From Sinorhizobium fredii USDA 257 (GTDB taxonomy: Bacteria; Pseudomonadota; Alphaproteobacteria; Rhizobiales; Rhizobiaceae): DNA of 64,000 bases. Below, one piece after another: positions 8,399 to 16,606 of this stretch. The notes under the pieces were generated by a model that saw nothing but the letters and a program-made list of their open reading frames with translations, made no database searches and had not been told where the DNA came from. Where the stretch lies: NCBI RefSeq assembly GCF_000265205.3, contig NC_018000.1, positions 1,364,001 through 1,428,000 on the forward strand. The letters run 5' to 3'. Made by a program: the position numbers and the translations under genes. Numbering within the stretch: position 1 is the stretch's first letter; every line of letters starts with the position of its first letter.

Positions 8399-9513
8399 GC
8401 CGCTTCTCCATTGCGCTTGGAGGCAACCTCCGATGGCCGCATCAGCCGGCCGCTTTCCTTGTCGAACAGCAGGGTCGCCCGGCTGTTGACGGCAAGGTGC
8501 GCGGGTCCGGCCACCGGGCCCGGCGTTCCGGCCGGACGCGAGACAAGGATTTCCCGGCCGCGCGCGGTCAGCGTCAGGGTCACGGTCTTCTCGTTCAGCG
8601 GCGTTTCCGCCTCCACCCTGACGGGGATCGCACCCGGCGCCGAGGCTTCGGTGAAGGCGATGCTTTCCGGCCGGATGCCGAGGACGCACGATTTGCCGAC
8701 GATTTCCGCCCCGAAGCCTGGCAGGCGGAGGCGGACGCCGGAGAGTTCCGCGAAGGCGCCGTCAGGGCCGCGCTGCGGCACGACGTCGAGCAGATTGATC
8801 GTCGGGTCGCCGAACAGCCGGGCGATCTCGATCTCCGCCGGCGTGTTGTATATGTCCGCCGGTGTGCCGACCTGGCGCAGGCGTCCCTCAAACAAGACGG
8901 CGATCCGGTCGCCGAGCGCCATCGCTTCCTTGTAGTCCTGGGTGACGTAGATGACCGTCGCGCCCTGCGCGGCGAGAAGCCGGGGCAGTTCCAGGCGCAT
9001 CTCGAACCGCAGCTTGGCATCAACGTTGCGCAAAGGGTCATCGAGCAGCAGCAGCGGCGGCGAGCCGACCAGCGCGCGGGCAAGCGCCGTGCGCTGCTTC
9101 TGCCCGTTGGAAAGCGCCTTCGGATGGTGAGTGAGCACGTGGTCAATCTTCAGGAGCTTCGCCACCTTCTCGACCCCGGCAGCGATCGCCTCCTTCGACG
9201 ACCTGCGAGCCGTCAGTGCGCTGGCGATATTGTCGAAGGCGCTCATATGCGGGAACAGCGCGAAGTTCTGGAAGGCCATGCCAACGCCGCGATGCTCCGC
9301 ATCGACGTCCGTCATGTCCTCGCCGCCAATCAGCACCCGGCCCGCGTCCGGATCGATGACGCCGGCGACGAGCCTCAGAAGCACCGTCTTGCCGGCACCG
9401 GACGGGCCGAAGAGCACCAGCCGCTCGCCATCGCCGACATCGAGCGAGAGGTCGTCGAGGACCGTCTGGCTCTTGTAGCGCTTGACGATGTTCTTCAGTT
9501 GCAGGGTGGTCAT
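8395..9513 (-). CDS. sugar/polyol ABC transporter ATP-binding protein (first of a pair, degenerate catalytic residues)
   Basis: A 372-residue CUT1-type ATPase with Walker A GPSGAGKT (36-43) and Q-loop Gln82. The signature is LSNGQ (134-138) instead of LSGGQ. Walker B ends D158-D159 instead of Asp-Glu, and Gln192 stands where the switch His is expected (VTQDYKEA). The C-terminal third is a MalK-like regulatory domain. These substitutions predict weak hydrolysis at the site built from its Walker motifs. It is followed by the second ATPase gene with an ATGA overlap and starts 6 bases after the permease stop. It most likely acts in a heterodimer with that protein. Confidence 0.9.
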   Translation of the reverse strand: MTTLQLKNIVKRYKSQTVLDDLSLDVGDGERLVLFGPSGAGKTVLLRLVAGVIDPDAGRVLIGGEDMTDVDAEHRGVGMAFQNFALFPHMSAFDNIASALTARRSSKEAIAAGVEKVAKLLKIDHVLTHHPKALSNGQKQRTALARALVGSPPLLLLDDPLRNVDAKLRFEMRLELPRLLAAQGATVIYVTQDYKEAMALGDRIAVLFEGRLRQVGTPADIYNTPAEIEIARLFGDPTINLLDVVPQRGPDGAFAELSGVRLRLPGFGAEIVGKSCVLGIRPESIAFTEASAPGAIPVRVEAETPLNEKTVTLTLTARGREILVSRPAGTPGPVAGPAHLAVNSRATLLFDKESGRLMRPSEVASKRNGEAA

Positions 9514-9519
9514 ATGCGA

Positions 9520-10377
9520 TTATCCCTTCACCGCACCGAGCGACAGGCCCTCGACGAGGTAGCGCTGGGCGTAGAGTGCGAGAGCAAGCGTCGGCGTGAT
9601 CGACAGCACGATGGCCGCGGCGATCTGGCCGTATTGGATGCCCGAGGCGGTGACGAAGGCAAGCGCGCCGACCGTCACCGGCTGTTTGTCAGCCGATGCC
9701 AGCACCAGTGCGAAGACGAAATTGTTCCAGGCGAAGATGAAGGCGAGCAGGCCGGCCGCCGCGATCCCCGGCCCCGCCAGCGGCAGGGCGATCTTGCGGA
9801 AGGTCGCGAACCAGGAATGGCCGGCGATGCGATAGGCATATTCGACATCGGCCGAGATGTCCTCGAAATAGCCGCGCACGATCCAGAGGATGAGCGGCAG
9901 GCAGATCAGCTGGTAGACCCAGATGAGGCCGAAATAGGTGTTCGAGAGACCGAGCCACTGGAAATATTGGGTCAGCGGCAGCAGCACGAGCAGAGGCGGT
10001 GCGAAGCGGAAGGAGAGCAGCGTGAAAGCGATGTCCTCCGAACCCCTGAACTTGTGCCGCGCGAAAGCGTAGGCGGCGGGTACGCCGAGGAGCAGCGCCA
10101 CGGCAACTGAGACGACGGAGAGGAATACCGAGTTCCCGAGGTTGCGCATGAAGGCGATGTCGAGCGTTCCGGCGGCGGTCTGCAGCCTGCCGGTGATCAA
10201 TGCCGCATAATTGTCGAGTGTCGGCGTGAAGACTACCGATGGCGGTATCCTGAGAATCGTCTCGTTTGTCTGGAAGGACATCAGCAGGATCCAGACGATC
10301 GGGAACATGAAGAAGACGACGACCAACGTCAGGGCGACGCCGCGCAGGGCCCGTTCGAGCGGAGACATGGTTTCCAT
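9520..10377 (-). CDS. ABC transporter permease (MalG/UgpE-like)
   Basis: A 285-residue protein with about six hydrophobic membrane segments. The EAA-type cytoplasmic loop (YAYRIAGHSWFATFRKIALPLAGPGI) contacts the ATPases. It is the C-terminal-type permease of a CUT1 importer. The start is METMSP at 10377, supported by a strong AGGAGG five bases upstream. A second ATG four codons in is less well placed. It lies 9 bases from the other permease gene and 6 from the first ATPase gene. Confidence 0.9.
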   Translation of the reverse strand: METMSPLERALRGVALTLVVVFFMFPIVWILLMSFQTNETILRIPPSVVFTPTLDNYAALITGRLQTAAGTLDIAFMRNLGNSVFLSVVSVAVALLLGVPAAYAFARHKFRGSEDIAFTLLSFRFAPPLLVLLPLTQYFQWLGLSNTYFGLIWVYQLICLPLILWIVRGYFEDISADVEYAYRIAGHSWFATFRKIALPLAGPGIAAAGLLAFIFAWNNFVFALVLASADKQPVTVGALAFVTASGIQYGQIAAAIVLSITPTLALALYAQRYLVEGLSLGAVKG

Positions 10378-10386
10378 CTTGACCTC

Positions 10387-11310
10387 CTACGCCTCGCCGC
10401 GGGCGCGTTCGCGCAGCCGTAGCCAGTTCTTGATAAAGACGTTCGACAGCGCGTAGGTAATCGCCCACAGGATGATCAGCAGCGCGGCGGAGCGGCCGAC
10501 ATTGGTCGACTGGAAGAAGTTGAGATAGGCCTCGACCTGGAAGACGGTCAGCGTATCACCCGGGCCACCCTGGGTCATCGCATAGATGATGTCGAACTGC
10601 TGGATCGAGTCGAGCAGCCGGAAGAGCGTCGCCGTCAGGATATAGGGCGTCAACATCGGCAGGGTGATGCGGAAGAAGACGAAGGTGCGCGGTACGCCGT
10701 CGAGCGCCGCCGCCTCGAAGGGCTGGGTCGGCAGCGAGCGCAGGCCGGCCAGCAACAGGATCATGATGAAGGGCGTGTAGACCCAGATATCGACGAGTAC
10801 GACGGTCAGGAGCGCCGTGTCCGGTGAGGATGCCCAGCGGAAGTTCTCCAGTCCGATCAGACTGGCGAAATAGCTCAGGATCCCGAAGCCGGGATTGGTC
10901 ATCAGCTTCCACATCAGCGCTGCCAGCGCCGGTGCCGTCATCAGCGGCAGCAGCAGCATGATCGAGATGAAGTTGTTCACGGTCGAGCGCCGCTGCAGGA
11001 GCAGCGCGATGCCGAGGCCGAGCAGAAGCTCCAGGATCACCGTGGTGCCGGCATAGAGCAGCGACACCCTGAGCGTGTTCCAGAAGCCCGGATCGGTGAA
11101 GAAATTCAGATAGTTCTCACCCCAGTTGAACTGGCGTGCCCAGGGCTGGCTCAGCCGGTAGCGCTGGAAGGAATAGACCACCGCCGAGAAAAACGGGATC
11201 AGGATGCCGATGCAGACGAGAAGCGCCGGCAGGGAAAGCACATAGGGCAGAACCCTCTTGCTGATCCTGAACCCGCGGGTCCTAGCCCCGGGTTGCGTCA
11301 CTGAAGCCAT
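10387..11310 (-). CDS. ABC transporter permease (MalF/UgpA-like)
   Basis: A 307-residue integral membrane protein. A positively charged N-terminus (RTRGFRISKRVLPY) is followed by six predicted membrane segments. The EAA loop is FEAAALDGVPRTFVFFRITLPML. It forms the translocation pore with the neighbouring permease. The ATG at 11310 has GGAGC upstream. It is separated from the binding-protein gene by 134 bases that contain a GC-rich hairpin, so it may be translated from less abundant message than the binding protein. Confidence 0.9.
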   Translation of the reverse strand: MASVTQPGARTRGFRISKRVLPYVLSLPALLVCIGILIPFFSAVVYSFQRYRLSQPWARQFNWGENYLNFFTDPGFWNTLRVSLLYAGTTVILELLLGLGIALLLQRRSTVNNFISIMLLLPLMTAPALAALMWKLMTNPGFGILSYFASLIGLENFRWASSPDTALLTVVLVDIWVYTPFIMILLLAGLRSLPTQPFEAAALDGVPRTFVFFRITLPMLTPYILTATLFRLLDSIQQFDIIYAMTQGGPGDTLTVFQVEAYLNFFQSTNVGRSAALLIILWAITYALSNVFIKNWLRLRERARGEA

Positions 11311-11351
11311 GGCCAGCTCCGTTCAATTGCTTGTCGATGGCGATGAAGGGG

Positions 11352-11365
11352 CCGGCCGCGGCCGG
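11352..11365 (-). repeat. GC-rich perfect palindrome after the binding-protein gene
   Basis: CCGGCCGCGGCCGG reads the same on both strands. It lies between the binding-protein stop and the first permease start, inside a larger GGGGCC...GGCCCC stem. No T-run follows on the minus strand, so it is more likely a message-stabilising or partial-readthrough hairpin than a terminator. Confidence 0.5.
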
Positions 11366-11444
11366 CGCAGCCAGGCCCCCTCCTCGTATGCCCGGTTAAC
11401 GTCAGTGGACCAGTCCGCCCAGGGACAGACCGGCATCGCCGCAA

Positions 11445-12890
11445 TCAGCCGAGACCAGCTTCCGCAAGCTGCCGGTTGATGCTTTCGGCGAGCTTGTCGA
11501 GGCCCTCGTCGACCGGCACTTCCTTCGCCACCATCTTCTGGAGCGTCGCCGCCCATTCGGTGGTGAGGTCGAAGAACAAAGGCTGGGCGGTGAAGTGGAT
11601 CTTGGCGCCCGGCGCGGAAATGTCGTGCATCTCGACATAGCCCGGATAGCTCTTCTTCAGCCGTTCGCGGAAGATCTCGTCCTTCCAGACGGAAGCCCGA
11701 ACCGGATTGACGAAATCCATCTTGGTCGCGCCGAAGATCGCGTGCTCGAGGCCGCTCGCCCATTGCAGGAAGTACCAGGCCGCATCCTTGTCCTTGGAGA
11801 AGTTGGACATCGACAGCGACCAGATCCAGATGTTCGGCGTCGGTGCCGATGCGGCCGGATTGGCGGCGAAGGGCGCATAGGCGAGCTTGCCGGCCATCTT
11901 GTTATCGCCGCCGTTCATGAAATAGCCGAGAATGTCGGCGTCGTAGATCATGGCGGAGGCGCCGGCGCCGAGGTCGGTGCCGACCTGATACCAAGTATAG
12001 GTCGACCAGTCCTTCGGGCCGCTTTCCTGGATCATCTGCACCCACTTGGCGTGGAAGGCTTTCGACTCCGGCGTGTTCATCGCGGCCGATAGCTTGCCGT
12101 CGGCCGAAACGTTCAGGTCCTTCTGGCCGAAGTTCGCGTAGCCGGAGAGGAAGCCCGGATGGATGGTGGCCCAGGAACGCGAGCCGCGCACGCCGATGCC
12201 ATAGACGCCACCACCGACGTCCTTGGTGAGCTTTGCGGCGGTCGTCAGCAGTTCATCGAGGTTCTTCGGAACACCGACCCCGACCTTGTCGAACATCTCC
12301 TTGTTGTAGGAGAGGTTGTTCTGCTCATAGCCCCACGGAATGCACCATTGCTTGGCGTCTTCCGAACCGAGCGCGCCGCCCGGCTGGCCGTTCCAGGCGC
12401 AGGATGCCTTGACGCCCGGCAGGAAATCGTCCCAGCCATATTGCGGGTTGGTCTTCGACGCATCCTTGATCCACTCGTTGAGGTCGGTGATCCAGCCGGC
12501 CGGACCGTAGGTCCAGGTCATGTAGGCACCGGTCATGAAGGCATCGTATTCCGTCGAGCTCGATGAGAGCGCCGCCGTCACCTTGTCGAAATAGACGTCC
12601 TCCGGGAAGACGTCGTAGGTGACCTCCATGCCTGTCAGGTCCTTGAAGGCCCGCAGGTTGGCGATCATAGCGTCGGCATAGGGATGCTTGTTCAAGAGCA
12701 GCTTCACCGACTTGCCGGAATGCGCCTTCCAGTCGAAGTCGGCGGCAAGCGCCTCGGTCGACATCATGTTGAACAAAGTCCCTGCGGTGCCGGCCGTCAG
12801 ACCTGCCGCACCCAGGCCCTTCAGCAGGCCGCGGCGGTCCACCTCCCCGCGCAGGAATGCGCTTATGAGGTCTTTCTCCTTTTCATACAT
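11445..12890 (-). CDS. ABC transporter substrate-binding protein, family 1, with twin-arginine-type signal
   Basis: A 481-residue extracytoplasmic binding protein of the COG1653 type. The N-terminus has a charged stretch, then DRRGLLKGLGAAGLTAG and an ALA cleavage site near residue 49, which looks like a Tat rather than a Sec signal. Inside are typical features of sugar-binding proteins, such as YPGYVEMHD and a central domain rich in Trp and Tyr. It captures the polyol or sugar in the periplasm for the two permeases downstream. Lying first after the regulator and followed by a hairpin, it is probably the most highly expressed gene of the operon. Substrate unknown. Confidence 0.88.
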   Translation of the reverse strand: MYEKEKDLISAFLRGEVDRRGLLKGLGAAGLTAGTAGTLFNMMSTEALAADFDWKAHSGKSVKLLLNKHPYADAMIANLRAFKDLTGMEVTYDVFPEDVYFDKVTAALSSSSTEYDAFMTGAYMTWTYGPAGWITDLNEWIKDASKTNPQYGWDDFLPGVKASCAWNGQPGGALGSEDAKQWCIPWGYEQNNLSYNKEMFDKVGVGVPKNLDELLTTAAKLTKDVGGGVYGIGVRGSRSWATIHPGFLSGYANFGQKDLNVSADGKLSAAMNTPESKAFHAKWVQMIQESGPKDWSTYTWYQVGTDLGAGASAMIYDADILGYFMNGGDNKMAGKLAYAPFAANPAASAPTPNIWIWSLSMSNFSKDKDAAWYFLQWASGLEHAIFGATKMDFVNPVRASVWKDEIFRERLKKSYPGYVEMHDISAPGAKIHFTAQPLFFDLTTEWAATLQKMVAKEVPVDEGLDKLAESINRQLAEAGLG

Positions 12891-12962
12891 CTGTTCTCTC
12901 CTCCGTTGCGGGTAAGAATGCTCCGCTGAGCTGACCGGCTACCCGACCGGCATTGCCTCCCG

Positions 12963-12992
12963 GCCGCGGTGGTTTCCTCCCCTTACCGCGGC
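12963..12992 (-). repeat. stem-loop between the regulator gene and the binding-protein gene
   Basis: GCCGCGGT and ACCGCGGC form an 8-bp perfect stem around a 14-base loop. It lies 16 bases past the regulator stop and about 70 bases before the binding-protein start. It may end the regulator message or shape the leader of the transport operon. No T-run follows it. Confidence 0.4.
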
Positions 12993-13007
12993 CTCAAATG
13001 TTGCCCG

Positions 13008-13967
13008 CTAGACGGCGAGCGCTTGCGCCGTTCGCTCGTCGGTGATGAGCCCGTTCAGGAGCCCGCTTTCGAGCACGGCACGGATCGCCCGTGCCTTGAT
13101 CCTGCCGCCGGCGACCGCCACGGTGCGGCGGTACCGCAAGTCCTCCCGGCCGAGCGTGAAGGTGCGGTTGGAAAGCGCCGTCTCGATCGGCCTGCCCTTC
13201 GCGTCGAAGAAGTGACCGAGCAGTTCGCCCATGGCGCCGCTTTGCTGGATGTCCTCGATTTCGCTCATCTCGATCATGCCAGTCGCGACCAGCGATGCCT
13301 CGCGCTCGGCCGTGCCGATACCGACCATCAACAAATCGGCCGACTTCGCCAGTTCGAAGACCTCGCGAACGCCCCGCTGGCTGAAGAGCACGTCGCGGTC
13401 CTCCACCGTGTTGGCGAAGAACGGCACCGGCATCACATAGGCTTCCGCACCGGTGCGTTCCGCCAGACGGTGGATCACGTCGTGCGGATTGGCCGAGAAT
13501 TTGCGCGTCAGGCCGCCGAGCAGGGAGACGAAGCGCGTGTTGTTGCTGGCGGTGCGCGGCAGGTATTCGACGCAGGCGGCAAGCGTTCGCCCGTGGCCGA
13601 CACCGATCAGCGCCGTCTCGCCGCGCTCGATCTCCCGCCTCAAAAACTGTGCCCCCGATATGCCGAGCGCCTTCAACGGCAGGTCGTCGCTGTCGAAATC
13701 CGGCACCACCTCGCAGTAGTCGAGACCGTAGCGGCCGGAAAGCCTCTGCTCGAGCTCGACGCATTCGGAAACGTCGCCATCGATATAGACCTTCACCAGG
13801 CCTTCCTGATTAGCCCTCATGATCAAGCGGTGGGCTTTCAACGAGGTCAGGCCCAGGCGCTTGGCGACTTCCGCCTGCGTCAACCCGCCGGCGTAATGCA
13901 GCCAGGCAGCTCGCGTCGCCATGCTTGCCTCATCATCTCGAACCGCCAATCCCCCGATGATCGCCAT
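13008..13967 (-). CDS. SorC/DeoR-type transcriptional regulator, EryD-like
   Basis: An N-terminal helix-turn-helix (LTQAEVAKRLGLTSLKAHRLI) is followed by the SorC sugar-binding domain (IGVGHGRTLAACVEYLP, VGIGTAEREASLV). The helix region resembles EryD, the repressor of erythritol operons, as I recall it. It probably senses the substrate or its phosphate and controls the downstream transport and catabolic genes. The start is uncertain: ATG at 13967 (319 residues, GGTGGAG close upstream), ATG at 13922 (304 residues, GAGG well placed) or ATG at 14006. I use 13967. It is transcribed in the same direction as the operon it precedes. Confidence 0.83.
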   Translation of the reverse strand: MAIIGGLAVRDDEASMATRAAWLHYAGGLTQAEVAKRLGLTSLKAHRLIMRANQEGLVKVYIDGDVSECVELEQRLSGRYGLDYCEVVPDFDSDDLPLKALGISGAQFLRREIERGETALIGVGHGRTLAACVEYLPRTASNNTRFVSLLGGLTRKFSANPHDVIHRLAERTGAEAYVMPVPFFANTVEDRDVLFSQRGVREVFELAKSADLLMVGIGTAEREASLVATGMIEMSEIEDIQQSGAMGELLGHFFDAKGRPIETALSNRTFTLGREDLRYRRTVAVAGGRIKARAIRAVLESGLLNGLITDERTAQALAV

Positions 13968-14335
13968 TGCTCCACCCGATGCTGCGCCGCGTGATAATTT
14001 TTGCATTGCATGATATTTTTATCGCCTTCTGAAAGAAATTTCATGTTCTGCAAAAAATGTCAACAGCCGGAGAGTTGCAGGAGCCGGTTACGAACAATGG
14101 CCGGTCTATGCCTTAGCGAATGCCCGATGGAGGAGCATTCCAGTGGACACTGGAAAATCCGCCGCTTAGTCCCGCCGCGGATAATCGAACTCAGACGGTC
14201 GTGAGCAGGGTGACGTGCAGTACCTCGATGCTGAAGAGCTGGGTGTCGCAACGGACGACACAACGAAGCAGTGTCGCCCGTCGAAGTGGACCGGACCGCG
14301 GCGATCGTCGATCTGCTACGGGCCGCGCGGAAACG
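13968..14335. other. gene-free stretch upstream of the polyol regulator
   Basis: About 370 bases hold no convincing gene. The part next to the regulator is A/T-rich and presumably carries its promoter. An 18-bp inverted repeat lies at 14138-14155. Short open frames here lack a ribosome-binding site and family resemblance. Confidence 0.5.
14138..14155. promoter_or_regulatory. 18-bp inverted repeat, possible operator
   Basis: TTCCAGTG-GA-CACTGGAA has perfect 8-bp arms with a 2-base centre. It lies about 170 bases upstream of the regulator start. The size and spacing fit a dimeric repressor site; the binding protein is unknown. Confidence 0.4.
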
Positions 14336-15304
14336 TCACTCCCGAAGCGCTTCGCGGACACGCTCCCGGGCGGCGTCGTGCGCTTCCAGTGCGGCAGCAC
14401 CCGTCCTATCCATCGCTTCCTGTGCCGTCCCGATTGCGTCGCCGACCGCAGCATTCGTCTTCGCGGCTAGGCTGCTGCGCATTTCGTCCGCCGCCTCGCC
14501 CATGGCTTCGTCCTCGGTGTCCGTGTGGGGCAGCGCCGCCCCGATCGCCGCGCCGACGGCGAAGGCAAGCGCCCCGCCGACGAGCGGCTGATCGCGGAAA
14601 TGCTGGAGGATCGCCGCATTCAAACGTGCGCCCTGATCTTCCAGCGATCGGCCGGCCGACTGTACGCTGCCAGCGAGAGACCTGCCGGTCTCCGCAATGG
14701 AGTCGGACATGCGGCTCGCCGAAGCACTCACCTGTTGCCATGTCCTGGACGCCCAACCGGAGGCCTCGTCGAACAGGGCACCGGTCTCGTCCCTTATGTC
14801 TTCGATCTGCTTGCCGGCTGCGTCGGCAAAGCCGCGATAGACCTTGCCGCTCTGGTCGACGAAATGACCGGCGCGGCGCCCGGCAGCATCCGTCATCGCC
14901 CTGAAGCGATTGCCGCTTTCATCGGCGAACTGGCTGTAGCGCTCGCCGAAGCTCTCCTCGACCGGACCGGTTCGTTTCACCGAACCCGCGACTGTCGCGA
15001 GCGGATACTCGTCAGCGGCATTGTCCGTGAATCGTGGCGCGCGTGAGCCCGGATTGGCGAGCAGCCAGGCGAGGCTTACCCCCATCAGCGCCACGGGTAG
15101 GGGATTTGCCTTCAGTGCCACGCCGAGATTGCTCAGATATTCAGCGCCGCCGCTCGTCTTGGCATAGTCGAGCACCTCGTCCATCAGTTGGCCCGGCGAC
15201 ATGCGCTCCTGGATGGCGTGGAGCTTTTCCTCGATCCGCTGGCGATCGGCCTCGATCTCTCGCTGCAGTTCGGCGGCCGAGTGCGTGTGGGAATAATCGT
15301 TCAT
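14336..15304 (-). CDS. DUF3618-type membrane-associated stress protein
   Basis: A 322-residue protein whose N-terminal 60 residues (ELQREIEADRQRIEEKLHAI, MSPGQLMDEVLDYAKTSGG) match the DUF3618 pattern. A hydrophobic segment follows (PLPVALMGVSLAWLLA, about 70-85). The middle is a repetitive amphipathic region rich in Ala, Ser, Arg and Glu, and a second hydrophobic stretch (VGGALAFAVGAAIGAALP) is near 245. It resembles ElaB/YqjD-like envelope stress proteins. It is the last gene of a three-gene minus-strand operon, with its start overlapping the stop of the upstream holin-like gene by 4 bases. The function is not established. Confidence 0.7.
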   Translation of the reverse strand: MNDYSHTHSAAELQREIEADRQRIEEKLHAIQERMSPGQLMDEVLDYAKTSGGAEYLSNLGVALKANPLPVALMGVSLAWLLANPGSRAPRFTDNAADEYPLATVAGSVKRTGPVEESFGERYSQFADESGNRFRAMTDAAGRRAGHFVDQSGKVYRGFADAAGKQIEDIRDETGALFDEASGWASRTWQQVSASASRMSDSIAETGRSLAGSVQSAGRSLEDQGARLNAAILQHFRDQPLVGGALAFAVGAAIGAALPHTDTEDEAMGEAADEMRSSLAAKTNAAVGDAIGTAQEAMDRTGAAALEAHDAARERVREALRE

Positions 15305-15720
15305 TGCACTCTCTCCTTAACAACGTCGATGTCGCGCTGCAGCGAACTGGCCGTTCTCTCGAACTTGAGACTGCTGCCCCGCAACGTCGAGAGACTGCGC
15401 GAGATCATCGCCCAAGCGAGGAGTGCGATTGCGACGCCTATGACGACAGCCGACAAGGCATCCGCGTTTGGTTCGGTCACGCCCTGTGCGACGAGAAAGG
15501 CGGCCAATCCCTGGACGGCCGCGCTCAACAGCACGCCGATGGCACCGATCGCGAAGATCAAGCCGATGAGAAGCGTCTCCAGGCTGCCTATCGCCCGGTT
15601 CACATTCTCGGATGCCTCGGCCTTGGCCAGATCGATTTCCTTGCGGAAGAGTCCAGATATGTCCGCCACCAGCCCGGTCATGAGTTCCGACAGGGGGCGG
15701 TCGTCCCGATGATTAGCCAT
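15301..15720 (-). CDS. phage-holin-superfamily III (DUF1469/YqjE-like) membrane protein
   Basis: A 139-residue protein with an N-terminal amphipathic helix (LVADISGLFRKEIDLAKAEA). Two membrane segments follow (LIGLIFAIGAIGVLLSAAV and AVVIGVAIALLAWAMI), then a charged tail. This layout is that of the YqjE / holin_3_6 family, which in bacteria accompanies DUF3618 and ElaB-like proteins and is not a real phage lysis gene. The ATG at 15720 has GAGGAGGA upstream and overlaps the preceding stop by 8 bases. Envelope role under stress is inferred from operon partners. Confidence 0.75.
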   Translation of the reverse strand: MANHRDDRPLSELMTGLVADISGLFRKEIDLAKAEASENVNRAIGSLETLLIGLIFAIGAIGVLLSAAVQGLAAFLVAQGVTEPNADALSAVVIGVAIALLAWAMISRSLSTLRGSSLKFERTASSLQRDIDVVKERVQ

Positions 15721-16327
15721 TGCGCCGATCCTCCTCAAAATTCCACCCGCCTTCACCGGGTTTGTTGCTTGCCGATGGCGATGGCGACGGCGACGATGGT
15801 TGGGAAACGCTCCGCCTGCTGCGGCGATGAGCCGAGGCCGTCAGAAAGCGACTGGCGGCCAATCCGGCGATCGCCGCCATGCCCAGAAAGGCGAGCGGCT
15901 GTTTTCGGCCGAAGTCTTCCGCCATTCCGGCAATGTCGCTGAGGTCGCGACCCTCGATGTCGCGCGCGAAACCTTGCAGCGAACTGCCCATCTGTTTGGC
16001 ATATCGGCCGAGCGCCCTTTGGTCCGTCTGTTCGAGTTCGCCACCGACTTTCTCAAGGGCCATGGCGACGCCGCTCAGTTGGCGTGCCGTCAGGTTTTTC
16101 TCGTCCTCGGCGATTCGGCTGACAGCTTCCTTCGCTTCTTCTGTCCGCTCATCGGCAAATTGCCGGAGCTCATCCAGATCCTCGCGCACGGCTTGCTGCA
16201 GCGACCGGTCCGTGGCGCCCTCGGCTCCGCTTGATCCCGCGCCAGGCTGACTGCCGGCACGTTCCGGCGTCGTTGCAGGCCAACTGGGTTGGTCACCCAG
16301 ACCGCGGCCGCTTGTCTCATTGTTCAT
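15713..16327 (-). CDS. nutrient-deprivation-induced-type envelope protein
   Basis: A 204-residue protein with a low-complexity N-terminus (Gly/Pro/Ser), then a helical region (REDLDELRQFADERTEEAKEAV). A hydrophobic stretch (PLAFLGMAAIAGLAASRFL, near 145-163) and a basic, Ser/Pro-rich tail follow. It resembles proteins annotated in Sinorhizobium as nutrient-deprivation-induced, but I recognise no catalytic motif. It leads the three-gene operon and has a candidate EcfG-type promoter 44-68 bases upstream, which fits induction in stationary phase or starvation. Confidence 0.65.
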   Translation of the reverse strand: MNNETSGRGLGDQPSWPATTPERAGSQPGAGSSGAEGATDRSLQQAVREDLDELRQFADERTEEAKEAVSRIAEDEKNLTARQLSGVAMALEKVGGELEQTDQRALGRYAKQMGSSLQGFARDIEGRDLSDIAGMAEDFGRKQPLAFLGMAAIAGLAASRFLTASAHRRSRRSVSQPSSPSPSPSASNKPGEGGWNFEEDRRNG

Positions 16328-16370
16328 TTTGGCTCCTCCCGTCGCGAAACGCGACTGTTTATGTCATTCA

Positions 16371-16395
16371 AACCAGCCACTTGCAGCCTTGTTCC
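16371..16395 (-). promoter_or_regulatory. candidate EcfG/RpoE2-type promoter for the envelope-stress operon
   Basis: On the minus strand GGAAC (16395-16391) is followed after 16 bases by GGTT (16374-16371). The known alphaproteobacterial general-stress consensus is GGAAC-N16/17-CGTT, so one base of the -10 differs. The start codon is at 16327, leaving a leader of about 35-40 bases. Confidence 0.5.
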
Positions 16396-16526
16396 ATAGA
16401 GGCAAGGTGAGGTGCGCAGCCGGCGCCGTTCCACGCCTGGGTGGCGCCAGTGCAGTGGCCATCGGCTGGTCAAAAATGATCTGGCGCTCTCGTTATCCTG
16501 GGCGCTCACTTATTTCCCCGAGGGCC

Positions 16527-16551
16527 GGAACAAAATTCGGAGGCTGTTGTT
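16527..16551 (+). promoter_or_regulatory. candidate EcfG/RpoE2-type promoter for the debranching-type enzyme
   Basis: GGAAC (16527-16531), 16 bases, then TGTT (16548-16551) on the plus strand matches the general-stress consensus except for one -10 base. It precedes the ATG at 16607 by about 55 bases. With the divergent site it would place both operons under the same sigma factor. Confidence 0.5.
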
Positions 16552-16606
16552 AACGAACATTCGCGGGCGCCCGCGGGGCCCCGGCGCGCGTGCCAAGGGA
16601 AGCGCC

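Noticed and set aside
14001..14204. Short plus-strand frame with several cysteines (MFCKKCQQPESC...)
   Set aside because: No ribosome-binding site, overlaps the regulator's promoter region, and no second zinc-binding half; judged chance.
15301..15720. Prophage holin gene
   Set aside because: The holin-like protein is in an operon with DUF3618 and an envelope-stress protein. No other phage gene is present, so it is a chromosomal YqjE-type protein.
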